A program made the translations under genes and the position numbers. Of a stretch of DNA of 64,000 nt, positions 30,108-41,532 are shown piece by piece; position 1 is the stretch's first letter, and each line of letters begins with the position of its first letter. The notes under the pieces are model-generated. The model made no database searches and was not told the DNA's origin. It saw only the letters and a list, made by a program, of their open reading frames with translations. The stretch comes from Aquilaria yunnanensis (Eukaryota; Streptophyta; Magnoliopsida; Malvales; Thymelaeaceae). The stretch covers positions 78,708,001 to 78,772,000 of the forward strand of contig CM077599.1 of the NCBI GenBank assembly GCA_039654915.1. The letters run 5' to 3'.

Positions 30108-30737
30108 ATGGAGAAAAGCCCAACTCGTAAATCCCGAAGTATTTGTGTATTTTCTGGGGCTTTTCCTGGAAAAGATGAAGAGTATTTAAAAGCAGCCAAC
30201 CATTTGGGTAGAGTATTAGCTGAGCGAAAAATACATTTAGTTTATGGAGGAGGTAGTGTCGGATTAATGGGAGGTGTAGCATCAGCAGCATCTCTAGGAG
30301 GAAGTCAAGTTTTGGGCATTATCCCTGGACCTCTGAAATTTATTTCTGGGGGCACGATTGGAGAAGAATTAGTGGTTAAAAATTTGCAAGAGCGTGTGTT
30401 ACAAATGCTTTTAAATGCTGATGCTTTTATCGCTCTACCAGGTGGTTTTGGCACATTGGGAGAAGTCTTTCAAATTGCTTCCATGGCCCAACTTAATTTG
30501 CATAAGAAACCCATTGGGCTTTTAAATGTTAACAATTTCTTTACAGGTCTGATAGCTTTTATGGATTATGCTATGCAGAAGAATTTCATATCAAGAGTGG
30601 CACGACGAATCATAATATCCGCAACAACTGCTGAAGAATTGCTAGATAAAATACAAGCTTTTGTTCCTGAACCAGATCCAGCAATGATTCAGATAGACTG
30701 GACACGACAGTCTTTCCCGACCAGTTCACTCCCATAA
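30108..30737 (+). CDS. LOG-like: LOG-type cytokinin riboside 5'-monophosphate phosphoribohydrolase (copy B)
   Basis: 209 aa from ATG 30108 (MEKSPTRKSRSICVFSG). An upstream ATG at 30021 is in frame but lies before the TATA box, so it is unlikely to be used. The protein is almost identical to copy A, with visible differences confined to the first ~15 residues, while several third-position changes occur along the gene. YGGGSVGLMGG, the Arg of LQERV and PGGFGTLGE are all present. It lies ~500 bp after NABP3-B, behind the 97-bp repeats, and just before the hairpin array. The conserved intact frame in both copies suggests retained function; substitution-rate testing would be decisive. Confidence 0.85.
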   Translation: MEKSPTRKSRSICVFSGAFPGKDEEYLKAANHLGRVLAERKIHLVYGGGSVGLMGGVASAASLGGSQVLGIIPGPLKFISGGTIGEELVVKNLQERVLQMLLNADAFIALPGGFGTLGEVFQIASMAQLNLHKKPIGLLNVNNFFTGLIAFMDYAMQKNFISRVARRIIISATTAEELLDKIQAFVPEPDPAMIQIDWTRQSFPTSSLP

Positions 30738-31252
30738 TGGTCATCTACTCACCCTGTTGAAGTATTGGGGAAGAAAGAAGCGATCTGATCCGTTTTTCTT
30801 GTCCTTTAGTTTTATTATCAGCATTTTCTTTCACGTTTCAGTTTTTATTTTCAGGGAATTTCTTTTTTTATAATATAGCTTCGTCCATGCTGATATTAAA
30901 ATCATAGGACAACGCCTTTAGGATGGAATGGCTGAGTAAAGAGTAATTTTTATTACTCTTGAGACGCATCCTATTAGGTCTACTAGGCATAACATTTTGG
31001 GGTAGTTAAGCTTTAACCTTATTCGGATGACATATCTCACAAGGGAATCTATATTTACTGAAGAAAATATTAGATGAACCTTGAATATTGATTCCAAACA
31101 TCCGTTCCCTTTACATAATTTGTCAGTGTTATTGTCATCATCAAGATTCACTCGTTTTATCGAAGCCTAATTCTTTGCGCTCGCCTATTATGAAAATTCA
31201 CACTTTCGAAGAAAATTATTCCAATTTCAATTGCTTTCATATAAATTCGCTC

Positions 31253-32830
31253 GAGGTCCTAAGGAAAGCTCCTTAGCCTCACAATCAATTTTCATCATCG
31301 GGGTTTTAAGGATGGAACCTTTGCCTCGAAAAGAATCAATTTTCATCATCGGGGTTTTTAGGATGGAACCTTTGCCTCGAAAATAATCAATTTTCATCAT
31401 CGGGGTTTTAAGGATGGAACCTTTGCCTCGAAAACAATCAATTTTCATCATCAGGGTTTTAAGGATGGAACCTTTGCCTCGAAAAGAATCAATTTTCATC
31501 ATCGGGGTTTTAAGGATGGAACCTTTGCCTCGAAAACAATCAATTTTCATCATCAGGGTTTTAAGGATGGAACCTTTGCCTCGAAAAGAATCAATTTTCA
31601 TCATCGGGGTTTTAAGGATGGAACCTTTGCCTCGAAAACAATCAATTTTCATCATCGGGGTTTTAAGGATGGAACCTTTGCCTCGAAAACAATCAATTTT
31701 CATCATCGGGGTTTTAAGGATGGAACCTTTGCCTCGAAAAGAATCAATTTTCATCATCGGGGTTCTAAGGATGGAACCTTTGCCTCGAAAATAATCAATT
31801 TTCATCATCGGGGTTTTAAGGATGGAACCTTTGCCTCGAAAACAATCAATTTTCATCATTGGGGTTTTAAGGATGGAACCTTTGCCTCGAAAACAATCAA
31901 TTTTCATCATCGGGGTTGTAAGGATGGAACATTTGCCTCGAAAATAATCAATTTTCATCATCAGGGTTTTAAGGATGGAACCTTTGCCTTGAAAAGAATC
32001 AATTTTCATCATCGGGGTTTTAAGGATGGAACCTTTGCCTCGAAAACAATCAATTTTCATCAATTCGGGGTTTTAAGGATGGAACCTTTGCCTCGAAAAC
32101 AATCAATTTTCATCATCGGGGTTTTAAGGATGGAACCTTTGCCTCGAAAATAATCAATTTTCATCTTCAAGGTTTTAAGGATGGAACCTTTGCCTCGAGA
32201 TCAATCAATCAATCCGAGGTTTTAAGGATGGAACCTTTGCCTCGACATCAATCAATCAATCCGGGGTTTTAAGGATGGAACCTTTGCCTCGAGATCAATC
32301 AATCAATCCGAGGTTTTAAGGATAGAACCTTTGCCTCGAGATCAATCAATCAATCCGGGGTTTTAAGGATGGAACCTTTGCCTCGAGATCAATTATCAAT
32401 CCGAGGTTTTAAGGATGGAACCTTTGCCTCGACATCAATCAATCAATTCGAGGTTTTAAGGATGGAACCTTTGCCTCGACATCAATCAATCAATCCGGGG
32501 TTTTAAGGATGAAACCTTTGCCTCGAGATCAATCAATCAATCCGAGGTTTTAAGGATGGAACCTTTGCCTCGAAAACAAATAATCAATCAATCAGTCCAT
32601 CTTACAACGATAGGAGCTTTCCTATCGTTAGAGGTTCTAAGGACATTTCCTTAACCTAAAACAAACAATCAATCCATCAGTCCATCTTACAACGATAGGA
32701 GCTTTCCTATCGTTAGAGGTTCTAAGGACCTTTCCTTAACCTCAAACAAATAATCAATCAATCAGTCCATCTTACAACAATAGGAGCTTTCCTATCGTTA
32801 GAGGTTTTAAGGACCTTTCCTTAAACCTTA
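31253..32830 (+). repeat. Hairpin-repeat array B
   Basis: It has the same three zones as array A: the strong GAGG...CCTC hairpin, ~17 units of 51 bp, ~9 units of ~47 bp, and three compound CGATAGGA...TCCTATCG units at ~32605-32825. Unit variants are in a different order from array A and there are fewer 48-bp units, so the array expands and contracts while the hairpin halves are kept. Confidence 0.84.
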
Positions 32831-32921
32831 CTGTTTGGGCGGCGAGAACATTCTCAATGCCTACCTAAGCCGGATGAAATTTGGTAACGACTTTGCATAC
32901 ATCATGTCCCATGAAGCATGC

Positions 32922-32934
32922 AAAGGGGGGCAGC
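32922..32934 (+). other. Polypurine tract of copy B
   Basis: AAAGGGGGGCAGC is directly followed by TGTTGACACCC of LTR4. Confidence 0.8.
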
Positions 32935-35686
32935 TGTTGACACCCAATTTCGTCCGGGTGTTTTAAAATTTTGAAAAAAATTTTATTAAAAAAAATTAAT
33001 TTAAAAAAAAAAAATATATTACTATTATTATTAAAAAAAATTTAATTAGTTTAAAATATATTTTTTTTTTGTGAAAATTTGATTTAAAATGATATATGTG
33101 TGAATATGTGTATGTTTGAAATAAAATAAAATTTCATGAAAAAAATGACAAAAAATTAAAAGTTTGAGGTAAAAATGACAAAATTGAGAAGTTTCGGAAA
33201 AAATTGACAAATTCTAAAAGTTCCAGGAGCATTTGGTAGTTTGTCACATAAAATTTTGAGCCTGCCGACGTTTTTGGCTCCAATTGACAGAAAACGACAA
33301 AATTGTCAAAATCAGAAGCTTCAGGAACTTATCCAGAGGCTGAGAGACGTAAAGGACTAAAATTGTCATTTTACCAATTTAAAAGATAAGTTTGAAATTT
33401 TTTATTAATTTATCCATCAACAGTTCAGCTAAACTTCCTCTATAAATAGCCCCCCAAATTTTGTGCTGAACACAGAAAAAAATAGAAAGAAAACTTAGAG
33501 CTCCGTTTCAAAAAAAAGATAAAATTACAGCCTTATTCCCTAGCTTATCCTTTCTCTGCCCAGAAAGTCCCAAAAATTCCTTTTCTTACGATTCGACCAT
33601 CTTCTTCGTTTGTTTTTTTTCTTTTCTTCCGTTTTCTCTCTCTCTCTCCGTTCACCGTTTTTCTCTCCTCTGCCGCCGTCGTCCGGCCCAGCCACGCCCG
33701 CCGTCGTCATCCCGCCGCCGCAGGTAGCTCCCACGCCGTCCCGCCACCGTCCGCTTCCCTTCCCGTCGTGTCCCGTCTCTCCCTCCGCCGCGTCTCTCTC
33801 TCCTAGTTCGCCGGCCGCCGCCCCTCGCCTGGCCCGCCGTCACCCCGCCGTCCCTCGCCTGGCCCGCCATCGCCTCGCCGCCCCATTCCTGGGCCACCGT
33901 TGCCTCGCCGTCCCTCGCCTGGCGTGCCGTCACCCAGCTCCGCCCCCTTTCCCCCTCGCGCGCGCGCGCGTCCCTGTTTTCTTGTTCTCAGAATTCAAGT
34001 TTTAATTTCAAGGGTACAACTCTCATTTAATCCTTCATCTTTTCAATTTCTTTCACTTTGGTCACTAACTTTGTATTTTATTCTTGCAGAATTAATTACT
34101 AACCCTTTTAATTTTTACTTGTTTGTTTATTATTTGTTTATTACTAACCCCCTTTTTTATTGTTGTTATTAACTTACTAACAACTAACTTTTAATACTAT
34201 TATTGTTACTAACCTTTTAATTTTTGCATTATTACTAACTTTTATAATTGTTGTTAACAATTAATTAACTTTTATTATTGTTGTTAATTAATTAATTTAA
34301 TTAACTTGGCTAGCTTTTTATTATTTTTGTTAATTAATTAATTTAATTAATTTGGCTAACTTTTTATTTATTGTTGTTAATTAATTTAATTAATTTGGCT
34401 AACTTTTTATTTATTGTTGTTAATTAATTTAATTAATTTGGCTAACTTTTTATTATTGTTGTTAATTAATTAATTTAATTAACTTGGCTAACTTTTTACT
34501 GTTGTTAATTAATTAATTTAATTAACTTGGCTAACTTTTTATTATTGTTGTTAATTAATTAATTTAATTAACTTGACTAACTTTTTATTATTATTGTTTA
34601 ACAATTAATTTAATTAACTTTGCTAACATTTATTATTATTTTTAAAGTGGATGGCCAAAAAGCCCCACTTTATTATTATTAATTTTTTTTTTCTTTATAT
34701 AATTTTTTTATTTAATTCACCTTTACCCTTTACTAATTAATAAATAAATGAAAATTAAAAGAAGATTATTTTGTAATTAATTATTAAGGCTAATAAAAAT
34801 CATTTTTAAAAAAAGCCAATTATTTTTATTTTTATATACATGTTTTTAATTCTTTAAAGATAACAAAAAGTTAAAATTAATTTTAATAGTTATTTTTATC
34901 CAGTAAAAATAATAAAAAATAAAAATAAAACCTGTTAAAAAAAATACATGAAAATTAAGACTTTATATTTTACTGATTTATTTAAAATATAACTTTTAAA
35001 TCCACTAAAATAATAAATATTTTTCATTAAACAAGAAAACAAAAAGAAAACTAAAACAAGATAAGAAAAAGATAAGAAAGACAAGAAAAAGAAAAGAAAA
35101 GAAAATAAAAAATAAAAATTTTTTATCTAAAAATTCTATAACAAAAAGAATTACGAATTAGTAATTAAACTAATAATTAATTCCATAAAATTAATAATTA
35201 TATAACTAACAATAAATTAAATTTAATTTCCATATCCGGATGATCCGACAGGATCTACGGTTTGGAAAATATCAAACTTTTTAAAATAAATAAATTAAAT
35301 AAAATTGTTTAAAATTTCACCAAATTCCGTGTCCAAATGACTCGGCAGAGTCCATGGTTCGGAATCAAAATCTTCCGTGTCCAAATGACTCGGCAGAGTC
35401 CATGGTTCGGAAGTATAAAATTTCATACAAATTAATTAATTTAAAAATCCACATTTCAACTAATCCAGTTAAAATTTCTAATTTTGAAAATTAACTGAGA
35501 ATTATTTAAAAGCAAAGCAAAACAAACTTAAAATCAACTAAGGTGCCAATTTTTGGGCGTTTTAACAAAGTTGTTTTAACGTAACCGTACTCCCGATCCC
35601 CGAACTCTCGCAGACCAATTTTAAGGTGACCAATCGACCTAAGAAAACTGATTGGTGGCGACTCCCGAAAACCCGACGTTGCCACA
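32935..35686 (+). repeat. LTR4, + strand LTR of copy B
   Basis: 2752 bp, TG...CA, nearly identical to LTR1 and LTR2 with scattered single-base differences (for example CCAATTGACAG where LTR1 has CAAATTGACAG, and AAAAGATAAG where LTR1 has AATAGATAAG). It contains the same TATA box, GC-rich segment, AT repeats and three dyad repeats. Confidence 0.92.
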
Positions 35687-35793
35687 GCTTGGCGACTCCA
35701 CTGGCGACGTTACAGCATTTTTTTTAAATTAATTTTTTTTAATAAAATTTTTTTCAAAATTTTAAAACACCCGGACGAAATTGGGTGTCAACA
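35687..35793. other. Rearranged right border: PBS + antisense RT bases + 76-bp inverted LTR start
   Basis: GCT and TGGCGACTCCACTGG (35690-35704) are followed by CGACGTTACAGCATTTTTTT and then, at a poly-T, by the reverse complement of the first ~76 bases of the LTR, ending GGGTGTCAACA at 35793. Copia sequence begins at 35794. TTACAGCATTTTTT is the reverse complement of the joint at 19083-19096. Confidence 0.7.
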
Positions 35794-36713
35794 CCAAGTT
35801 AAAAGAAGTGTTGTCTAAGTCCTTTGATATGAAGGATTTAGGACCAACAAAATAAATTCTTGGTATGAGAATTATTCATGGTAGGGAAGCCAGTAAGCTG
35901 TGGTTATCACAAGAGAATTGTGTTGAACAAGTTCTTGAAGGGTTCGACATGATAAATGTTAAGCCAGTTAGCACACCCCTTGCAAACCACTTCAAGTTGA
36001 GTAAGAAGTTGTGTCCAACTTTAGCAAAAGAAAAAGAAGAGATGTTTGTTATTCCTTACTCTTCAGCGGTTAGTTCTTTTATGTACGCCATGGTTCGTAC
36101 ATGGCTGGATATTGCTTATGCTGTTGGGTTGGTTAATCGGTTTTTATCTAATCCAGAAAAGTCTCACTAGGAAGCTATGAAGTGGATTTTCAGATATTTA
36201 AGGAGTACTTCAAAATTGTGTTTATGTTTTGGTAGTGCTAAACCTATTTTGAAAGGCTTTATTGATGCAGATATGGCAGGTGACCTTGATGGGAGAAAAT
36301 CTACATCAGGTTACATTTTCACTTTTGCTGAAGTAGTTGTCTCATGGCAGTCAAAGTTGCAGAAGTGTGTTGTTTTGTTTACAACCGAGGCAAAGTATAT
36401 AGCGGCCAATGAAGCACGTAAAAAGATGCTTTGGATGAAGCGGTTCTTTTATGAGTTGGGTTTGAAACAAGAGGAGTATGTAATACATTGTGACAGTCAG
36501 AGTGTTATTGATTTGAGTAAGAACTCAATGTATCATACTTGTTCTAAACACATTGAGGTGAGCTATCATTGGTTATGTTTAGTGACAGAAAAAAAGCTTC
36601 TGAAGCTTAAGAAAATTCACATAAACGATAATGCAGCTAACATGTTAACAAAGGTGATTCCCAAGAAAAAGCTTAAAGCAAATGGCCTAATAACCGGCAT
36701 GCGTTCCGTGTAA
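35794..36713 (+). pseudogene. Ty1/copia pol 3' fragment: RT C-terminus and RNase H
   Basis: It carries copia hallmarks: FDMKDLGPTK, ILGMRIIHGR, KPVSTPLANHFKLS, then RNase H with GFIDADMAGDLDGRKSTSGY, VSWQSKLQKC, TTEAKYIAANEA, and HCDSQSVIDLSKNSMYH. The frame is broken by at least two stop codons: TAA after GPTK (~35852) and TAG at ~36168 in place of Trp in the usual HWEA motif. The 5' part of the element is missing because the Tat cluster abuts it at 35793/35794. Confidence 0.9.
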
Positions 36714-36746
36714 AGAACAATGATGGTATCTTCTCCTAATGAGATT

Positions 36747-36758
36747 AGAGGGGGAGAT
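36747..36758 (+). other. Copia polypurine tract
   Basis: AGAGGGGGAGAT lies directly before the LTR terminus TGTTGGGA. Confidence 0.8.
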
Positions 36759-37405
36759 TGTTGGGATTTAATCTCATTAAAAAAAATTATATTATGTTTG
36801 GGCTTAAAAGCGACGTGATGTGGCTTGGGGAAATAAAAGCCTACTTGGTTTAGGCTTTAAAGTCCACTTTGGACTTGGGACTCAAGAAAGGCTGTAATAG
36901 CCTATATCGGCCAAAATATTAATATGTGCCAGGGAGGGACAGAAGAGAACGCAAGACAAAGAAGAAAGAGGAGTAGAGACGCTTCAAAGCAGAAGTGACT
37001 TTGTCGTCATCTTGTTAAGGCAGCGATTTTATTCAGTGATCTTGTAATTTTTTGATGTCATTCTCTTGGGTTTGTAAGCATTAATCGAGGAATATTAGTG
37101 TATTTGAATTTCTGTGGTACGAGATTTTTCTAAAAATTTTAGGGCATTGAATTTCAGATTTTTTCTAAATTATTGTGATGGGGTTTAAATTTGGATAATA
37201 ATTTAAACTGTAAACGTTGTATTATTTTTCTTAATCGTAAATTTTGCTGCCGGTCTGCCCAATAATTTTTTCCTCTACATTCAAAGATTTTTTATATATA
37301 TTGTGTGTCTCAATTTATTTCTACTTGATTGTAATTTATTAACTTAAGCATTTATTAATTTTATCCTTTGGGTTTAACGGTAATTTTTCTGGTTCCATCC
37401 CAACA
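36759..37405 (+). repeat. Ty1/copia 3' LTR
   Basis: 647 bp beginning TGTTGGGA and ending TCCCAACA, a perfect 8-bp inverted terminus, directly after the polypurine tract of the copia pol fragment. The partner 5' LTR is not in the window. Confidence 0.87.
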
Positions 37406-37923
37406 CCCCATTTGTATTGCTGAAGCCTCCTCGTCACCTTCAAAATGATGCATTTTCACCTAAATAGTCATTACAGAACCTCGGAATCAACCAGGAAATG
37501 CAAAAACAGGAAACGCAATCTGCACAGAGGAATAAGGCAAACATTTTACAGGGAGCTCTTCTCACAGGAAAAATGCAATCATTTTCATTCCTATGCTGTA
37601 AAGTTGGTTTGTTACCGGCACCCTTAGAAAGGACAAACATTTTGAAGTAAAAAATACAAATCAATAGAAAAAAAAAAAAAAAAAACATCCCGCACAGCCA
37701 ACGAACCTCTAGAGAAAAAGCAAAAAGAGCCTACAATTCAAAGCTCAACAAGGAAAGCAACAACATGACCTCAGCATTCATGTTCATTAGTAGATAAGCG
37801 AAACCCACATCATGAAAATCCACACCAATCCAGAAATTTCATGAACTAAAAAAAAACCTTTGTTTAAGAAAAGAGAGCAGCCACATAAATGTCAAAATGG
37901 AAAAAGAGAAAAAAAAAAAAAAA

Positions 37924-38083
37924 CTTGGTGACGATTAGAAAGAAAATCGTCGGCGTCGCCGGCATCATGGTCGATAAACTCATAATCGGCGACATCGCAA
38001 CGCAGCCGCTATAGAAGTCATCATCTCTGGATTCGTTGTTGGTGTTCATCAATCATCAGATCGACATCGTCCTCCGACACCAT
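37924..38083 (-). pseudogene. ARIADNE-like RBR E3 ubiquitin ligase, N-terminal fragment
   Basis: Read on the - strand from 38083: MVSEDDVDLM, then DDDFYSG, then DVADYEFIDHDAGDADDFLS and NRHQ, in that order but in different frames. This matches the acidic N-terminus of plant ARI proteins (which attach ubiquitin through RING-IBR-RING). At least two single-base frameshifts separate the pieces, and the similarity stops at a T-rich tract at 37923. No RING or IBR motif is seen nearby, so this is a relic. Confidence 0.72.
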
Positions 38084-39290
38084 GGAACCAATAGATCAAC
38101 AGGTAGAAATAATTCAAATCCAAATAAAATAAGTGACTTTGGGGAATGAGGAAGGTGTAGACCTAACTAGAGGGTTGAAATGGAGGGTTGAAAAACAAAA
38201 CACAAATATGAAATGAGAAGTCAGTGCACTCATTTCAGGGCTTGGTGGGGATGATGGTCATGGTAATAGAAAAATGCTTATTTTGTTAAATTCAAAAGGT
38301 CTGGGTGTTTGAGATCAGAAAAATACAAAGATAGAAGAACGCATGAGCTCATGGAGTTAGCAAAAGAGGAGGGTAAATGTTAGTTTCCGAATATACAAGA
38401 GCTAAATATAGGTTAGGGCAAATCCCAAGCTTATGTAAATTTACCATATCGAGAATGCATTTAACTGATGTTGTTGTGTTGTCTGTATTCATGTAGGGAA
38501 TGGCAGATATCAATATATTTATTGAATCAGATCCTGAAGCAAGTGAGGCTATTGTGAAATCATATCGTTGACATTGTTGCGTTGTTATTTTTTATGTGGG
38601 GACTGGCCGATTTTAATACGCGTGGCACGGGGCGTTTTAGGGAGACAATTAAGGCTGCAATGTATCATGATACTGATTTGACCATTGAAATCTATCTAAG
38701 GTTATCACTATTAGATTAAAATTAAAAAATTAAAATAATTTAAAATTTTAGTTTGGTTAATTGGTTTTTTGGCTCGGTCTAAATTGACTAAATGAAAAAA
38801 ATGTCAATTTTGGTTTGATTTTGGTTATGAATGTTGATTTTTTTGTATTACTGTATTGATTATGGCTTTTCTTAGGTTTGGCCAAATCCAACTAATGGCC
38901 ACTGCTTCGGCTTGCGGCCGATGGAGATTTAGCATTTAGACTCTAGTTCTGCCAAGTTGTTAAAAGCAAATCATGGAAAAGCTGCTACAATGTATCAGTT
39001 TTATTTGACTGTGGTGAGCAGATTCCTATTAGTCTAAAAGCTAGAGGTGACCTGATCAGAGAGTAACCACTTGCATTAGGTCATAGGTTTCCCTATTTCA
39101 GCCCAAAGTCTACAACGTTTTCTGCTAGCCGTGGCAAAAGCTTCAACCATAAGTTTGTGAACAGGGTAGATGTCGGTTTCCTAATAGTCAATTAGAACCA
39201 GCAGCCGGCTTACCACGAATGTGACAATACGGCAAGATGAGTCCCAGATTCAGACGATCTCAACTGCTTGAGAGCACCTCTGAAATTGGG
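38084..39290. other. No gene recognised
   Basis: AT-rich sequence with short broken frames and no motif I recognise. It is the left flank of the LTR element that starts at 39291. Confidence 0.4.
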
Positions 39291-40348
39291 TGTAGGCACA
39301 AATTTTATATGTAAAAATTATATTTTAAAATTAATTATAGTATAAATTATAAAATTGAAATTTAAAATTGAGATTTTGGAAAATTGACTTATTAGTGTGC
39401 TTATCAAATGCACAATCCTTTGATTAATACTTCGAACTTTTAGTGGAGCCGCAATCGGCATCTTCACAAACACAAACTTCGGAGTTTGTCTTGTACAAAT
39501 ATGGACTGATGTTCTTTGCTGCTTCTTTTGTTTCGTCGTACTCTTTGGACTTAGAGGCTTCCGACAATGTTTGCCACTTTCTCGTAGGTTTTCATTAGAA
39601 TTTAAATTGATGCAGCACAAAAAAACGAAGCCTTCATGTTCCCCATCATTTTTGCCGATCTGAATTTGAACTTAATACAGCACCGTCCTACATTCTTCGT
39701 ATTCCTCGTCGCATTCTTCAAATCTAACCTTGAAACTAAGATTTGATCTCTCTTGGCTTGATTTCTCCTCTTGCGGGATGTTTATACTTGATTAGCTTAA
39801 AAAGCTGAAGAGAGAGCTTTTATAGAGAAATTTTCTTTCTCTCTGGTTTTGCTTCTTCTCTAATTTTGTTTCTCCTCCTGTTCTTTAACCCAATGGGGCC
39901 AATTTATGGGTGTAGAAAAGATGTGGTTTAGTTCAAGAAAACTACATGTGATAATTATTACATATTTATCTCTATATTTATCTCAAGAGAAAATAAATAT
40001 GATAATTATCTTCTTTAATTATCCTAATTATTAATTTAAAAAGATAATTAATGTAACATTCTAGAATATTCTAAAATATTTGAGCTAAATGATGAGTATA
40101 CATGAACTTTAATCAATTTGAATTTTGAGGCCCAATTTATCAAAAATGGACTTTAACTAAAATAGCATAATGAATTTTCATTCGAGACCTCCGATTACGT
40201 GCTTTTTGGCTCTTAAAATTAGGTTTTTTGAACTTGTAGTTTTCAAAATTGATAAACTTTTGAATTTTAGATATTATTTTTTTAATGGGTTAGACAATTC
40301 AAGTTGGGTTTAATTTATTTCCAACTCAATTAAATTTCAAAATCTACA
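39291..40348 (-). repeat. Element C 3' LTR
   Basis: It pairs with 49124-50206. On the - strand it contains CTATAAAAGCTCTC, a likely promoter, and a pyrimidine-rich downstream part. The short frames inside are LTR shadows. Confidence 0.78.
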
Positions 40349-41532
40349 AATGTCCCCTCAAGATTATTTATTTATACACCTTTTTTTGTAGTGTAATAAA
40401 TAAAACAATCTTGATTTTTTTTTTAGAAAAAAACTTGAGGTTAGACTATTTGACGTGTTTGTTTTCAACTTTTGCATCCCTTATCTGCTTGGCTTTAATT
40501 AATCCCCAATTTACACGGGAATTAATTGCTCCATAAATATTTTAGGATCAAAGATATAGTGGGATCGTAGTAGGATCATGACTAGGATTATAGGATTGAA
40601 AGTCTCCTCCCAAATGACCGATTCTACCTAAGTATTAATTTTTGTTGGGGGCAAATTGAATGGGTGCTCCCTAACATTATATTTTCATCTCTAGTCTATT
40701 AAATATTCTGTTTAGATTCTAAACCTATTAAAAACGTCCTATTTTGGTTATAAATCCATTAAAAATATTACATTTTGATCCCTAATTGGATGAAATTTAT
40801 TAACTTAAGGTAATTGTCTAATAACAACTTTATAAAAAATAATTTAAATTATTCGGTAATTGTCTTGCTATAAATTTAATATATATAATAATATTTTTTA
40901 CAATTAATGGACATTCAAATTACTAGTTTTTTCTCTCTGTAAGTTGAACTTATTTCATTCAGGAAAAAAAAAGCTACTAATTTTAGATTGTTTACTTAGT
41001 GTAAAAAAATCATTATACATTTTGAATTTATTGGAAGTCAATTATTGAATATTTAAATTATGGACATTGTACTCTTTTTTATTTGTCAATAATGTATTTG
41101 TTCATGGATTTCTTTCAGACTTGTGTTGATTATTTTATTGATTATGTTGATGTATATTCTATTAAAATTTGAATTTTACTTGTATTTTAACAATAATTAT
41201 GTTGTACCATTGCTATAACACTTAAATTTTAATTGAGTTTCTAATATAATTAGTCTTTTACATAAATTATATTATTTAGACAAGAAATTTTAAGCTTTTG
41301 GTAAGACCTTACAATCAACAATCTGATCTTATGATCTCAATCTTGCATGGTAAAAAATCATTCTGAGTAGGATCCCAATCTTAACAACCATGTTCTTACC
41401 ATTTTCCTTTTTTTGTTTTCAACTTTATGAGCAAAAATTTTGGGCCCACTTGAGCATTAAACAAGCCTCCTCCCAAGAGTTTCCTTATCTTCCGAGATGG
41501 ATTTTAGGCATGCAATAATATATATATATATA

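Larger units (their letters stand above)
19115..35686 (+). mobile_element. Retrotransposon copy B with opposed LTRs (pol + NABP x3 + LOG)
   Basis: The layout is LTR3(-), PPT(-), array(-), NABP3 fragment(+), truncated pol(+), NABP1-3(+), LOG(+), array(+), PPT(+), LTR4(+). Both flanks are therefore the 3' end of the element in opposite orientations, each followed outward by a PBS-like sequence. No gag or normal 5' LTR is present. A transcript crossing the unit could fold into a ~4 kb stem. Confidence 0.75.

Noticed and set aside
1..35793. Endogenous pararetrovirus or integrated RNA virus genome
   Set aside because: No movement protein, coat protein or viral replicase is seen. LTRs, PBS, PPT and Tat-type pol define a retrotransposon; only the NABP genes look virus-related.
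35794..36713. Left target site of the Tat cluster within the copia element
   Set aside because: The matching left copia part and any target duplication would lie outside the window, and the right border is itself rearranged, so insertion into copia cannot be proven.
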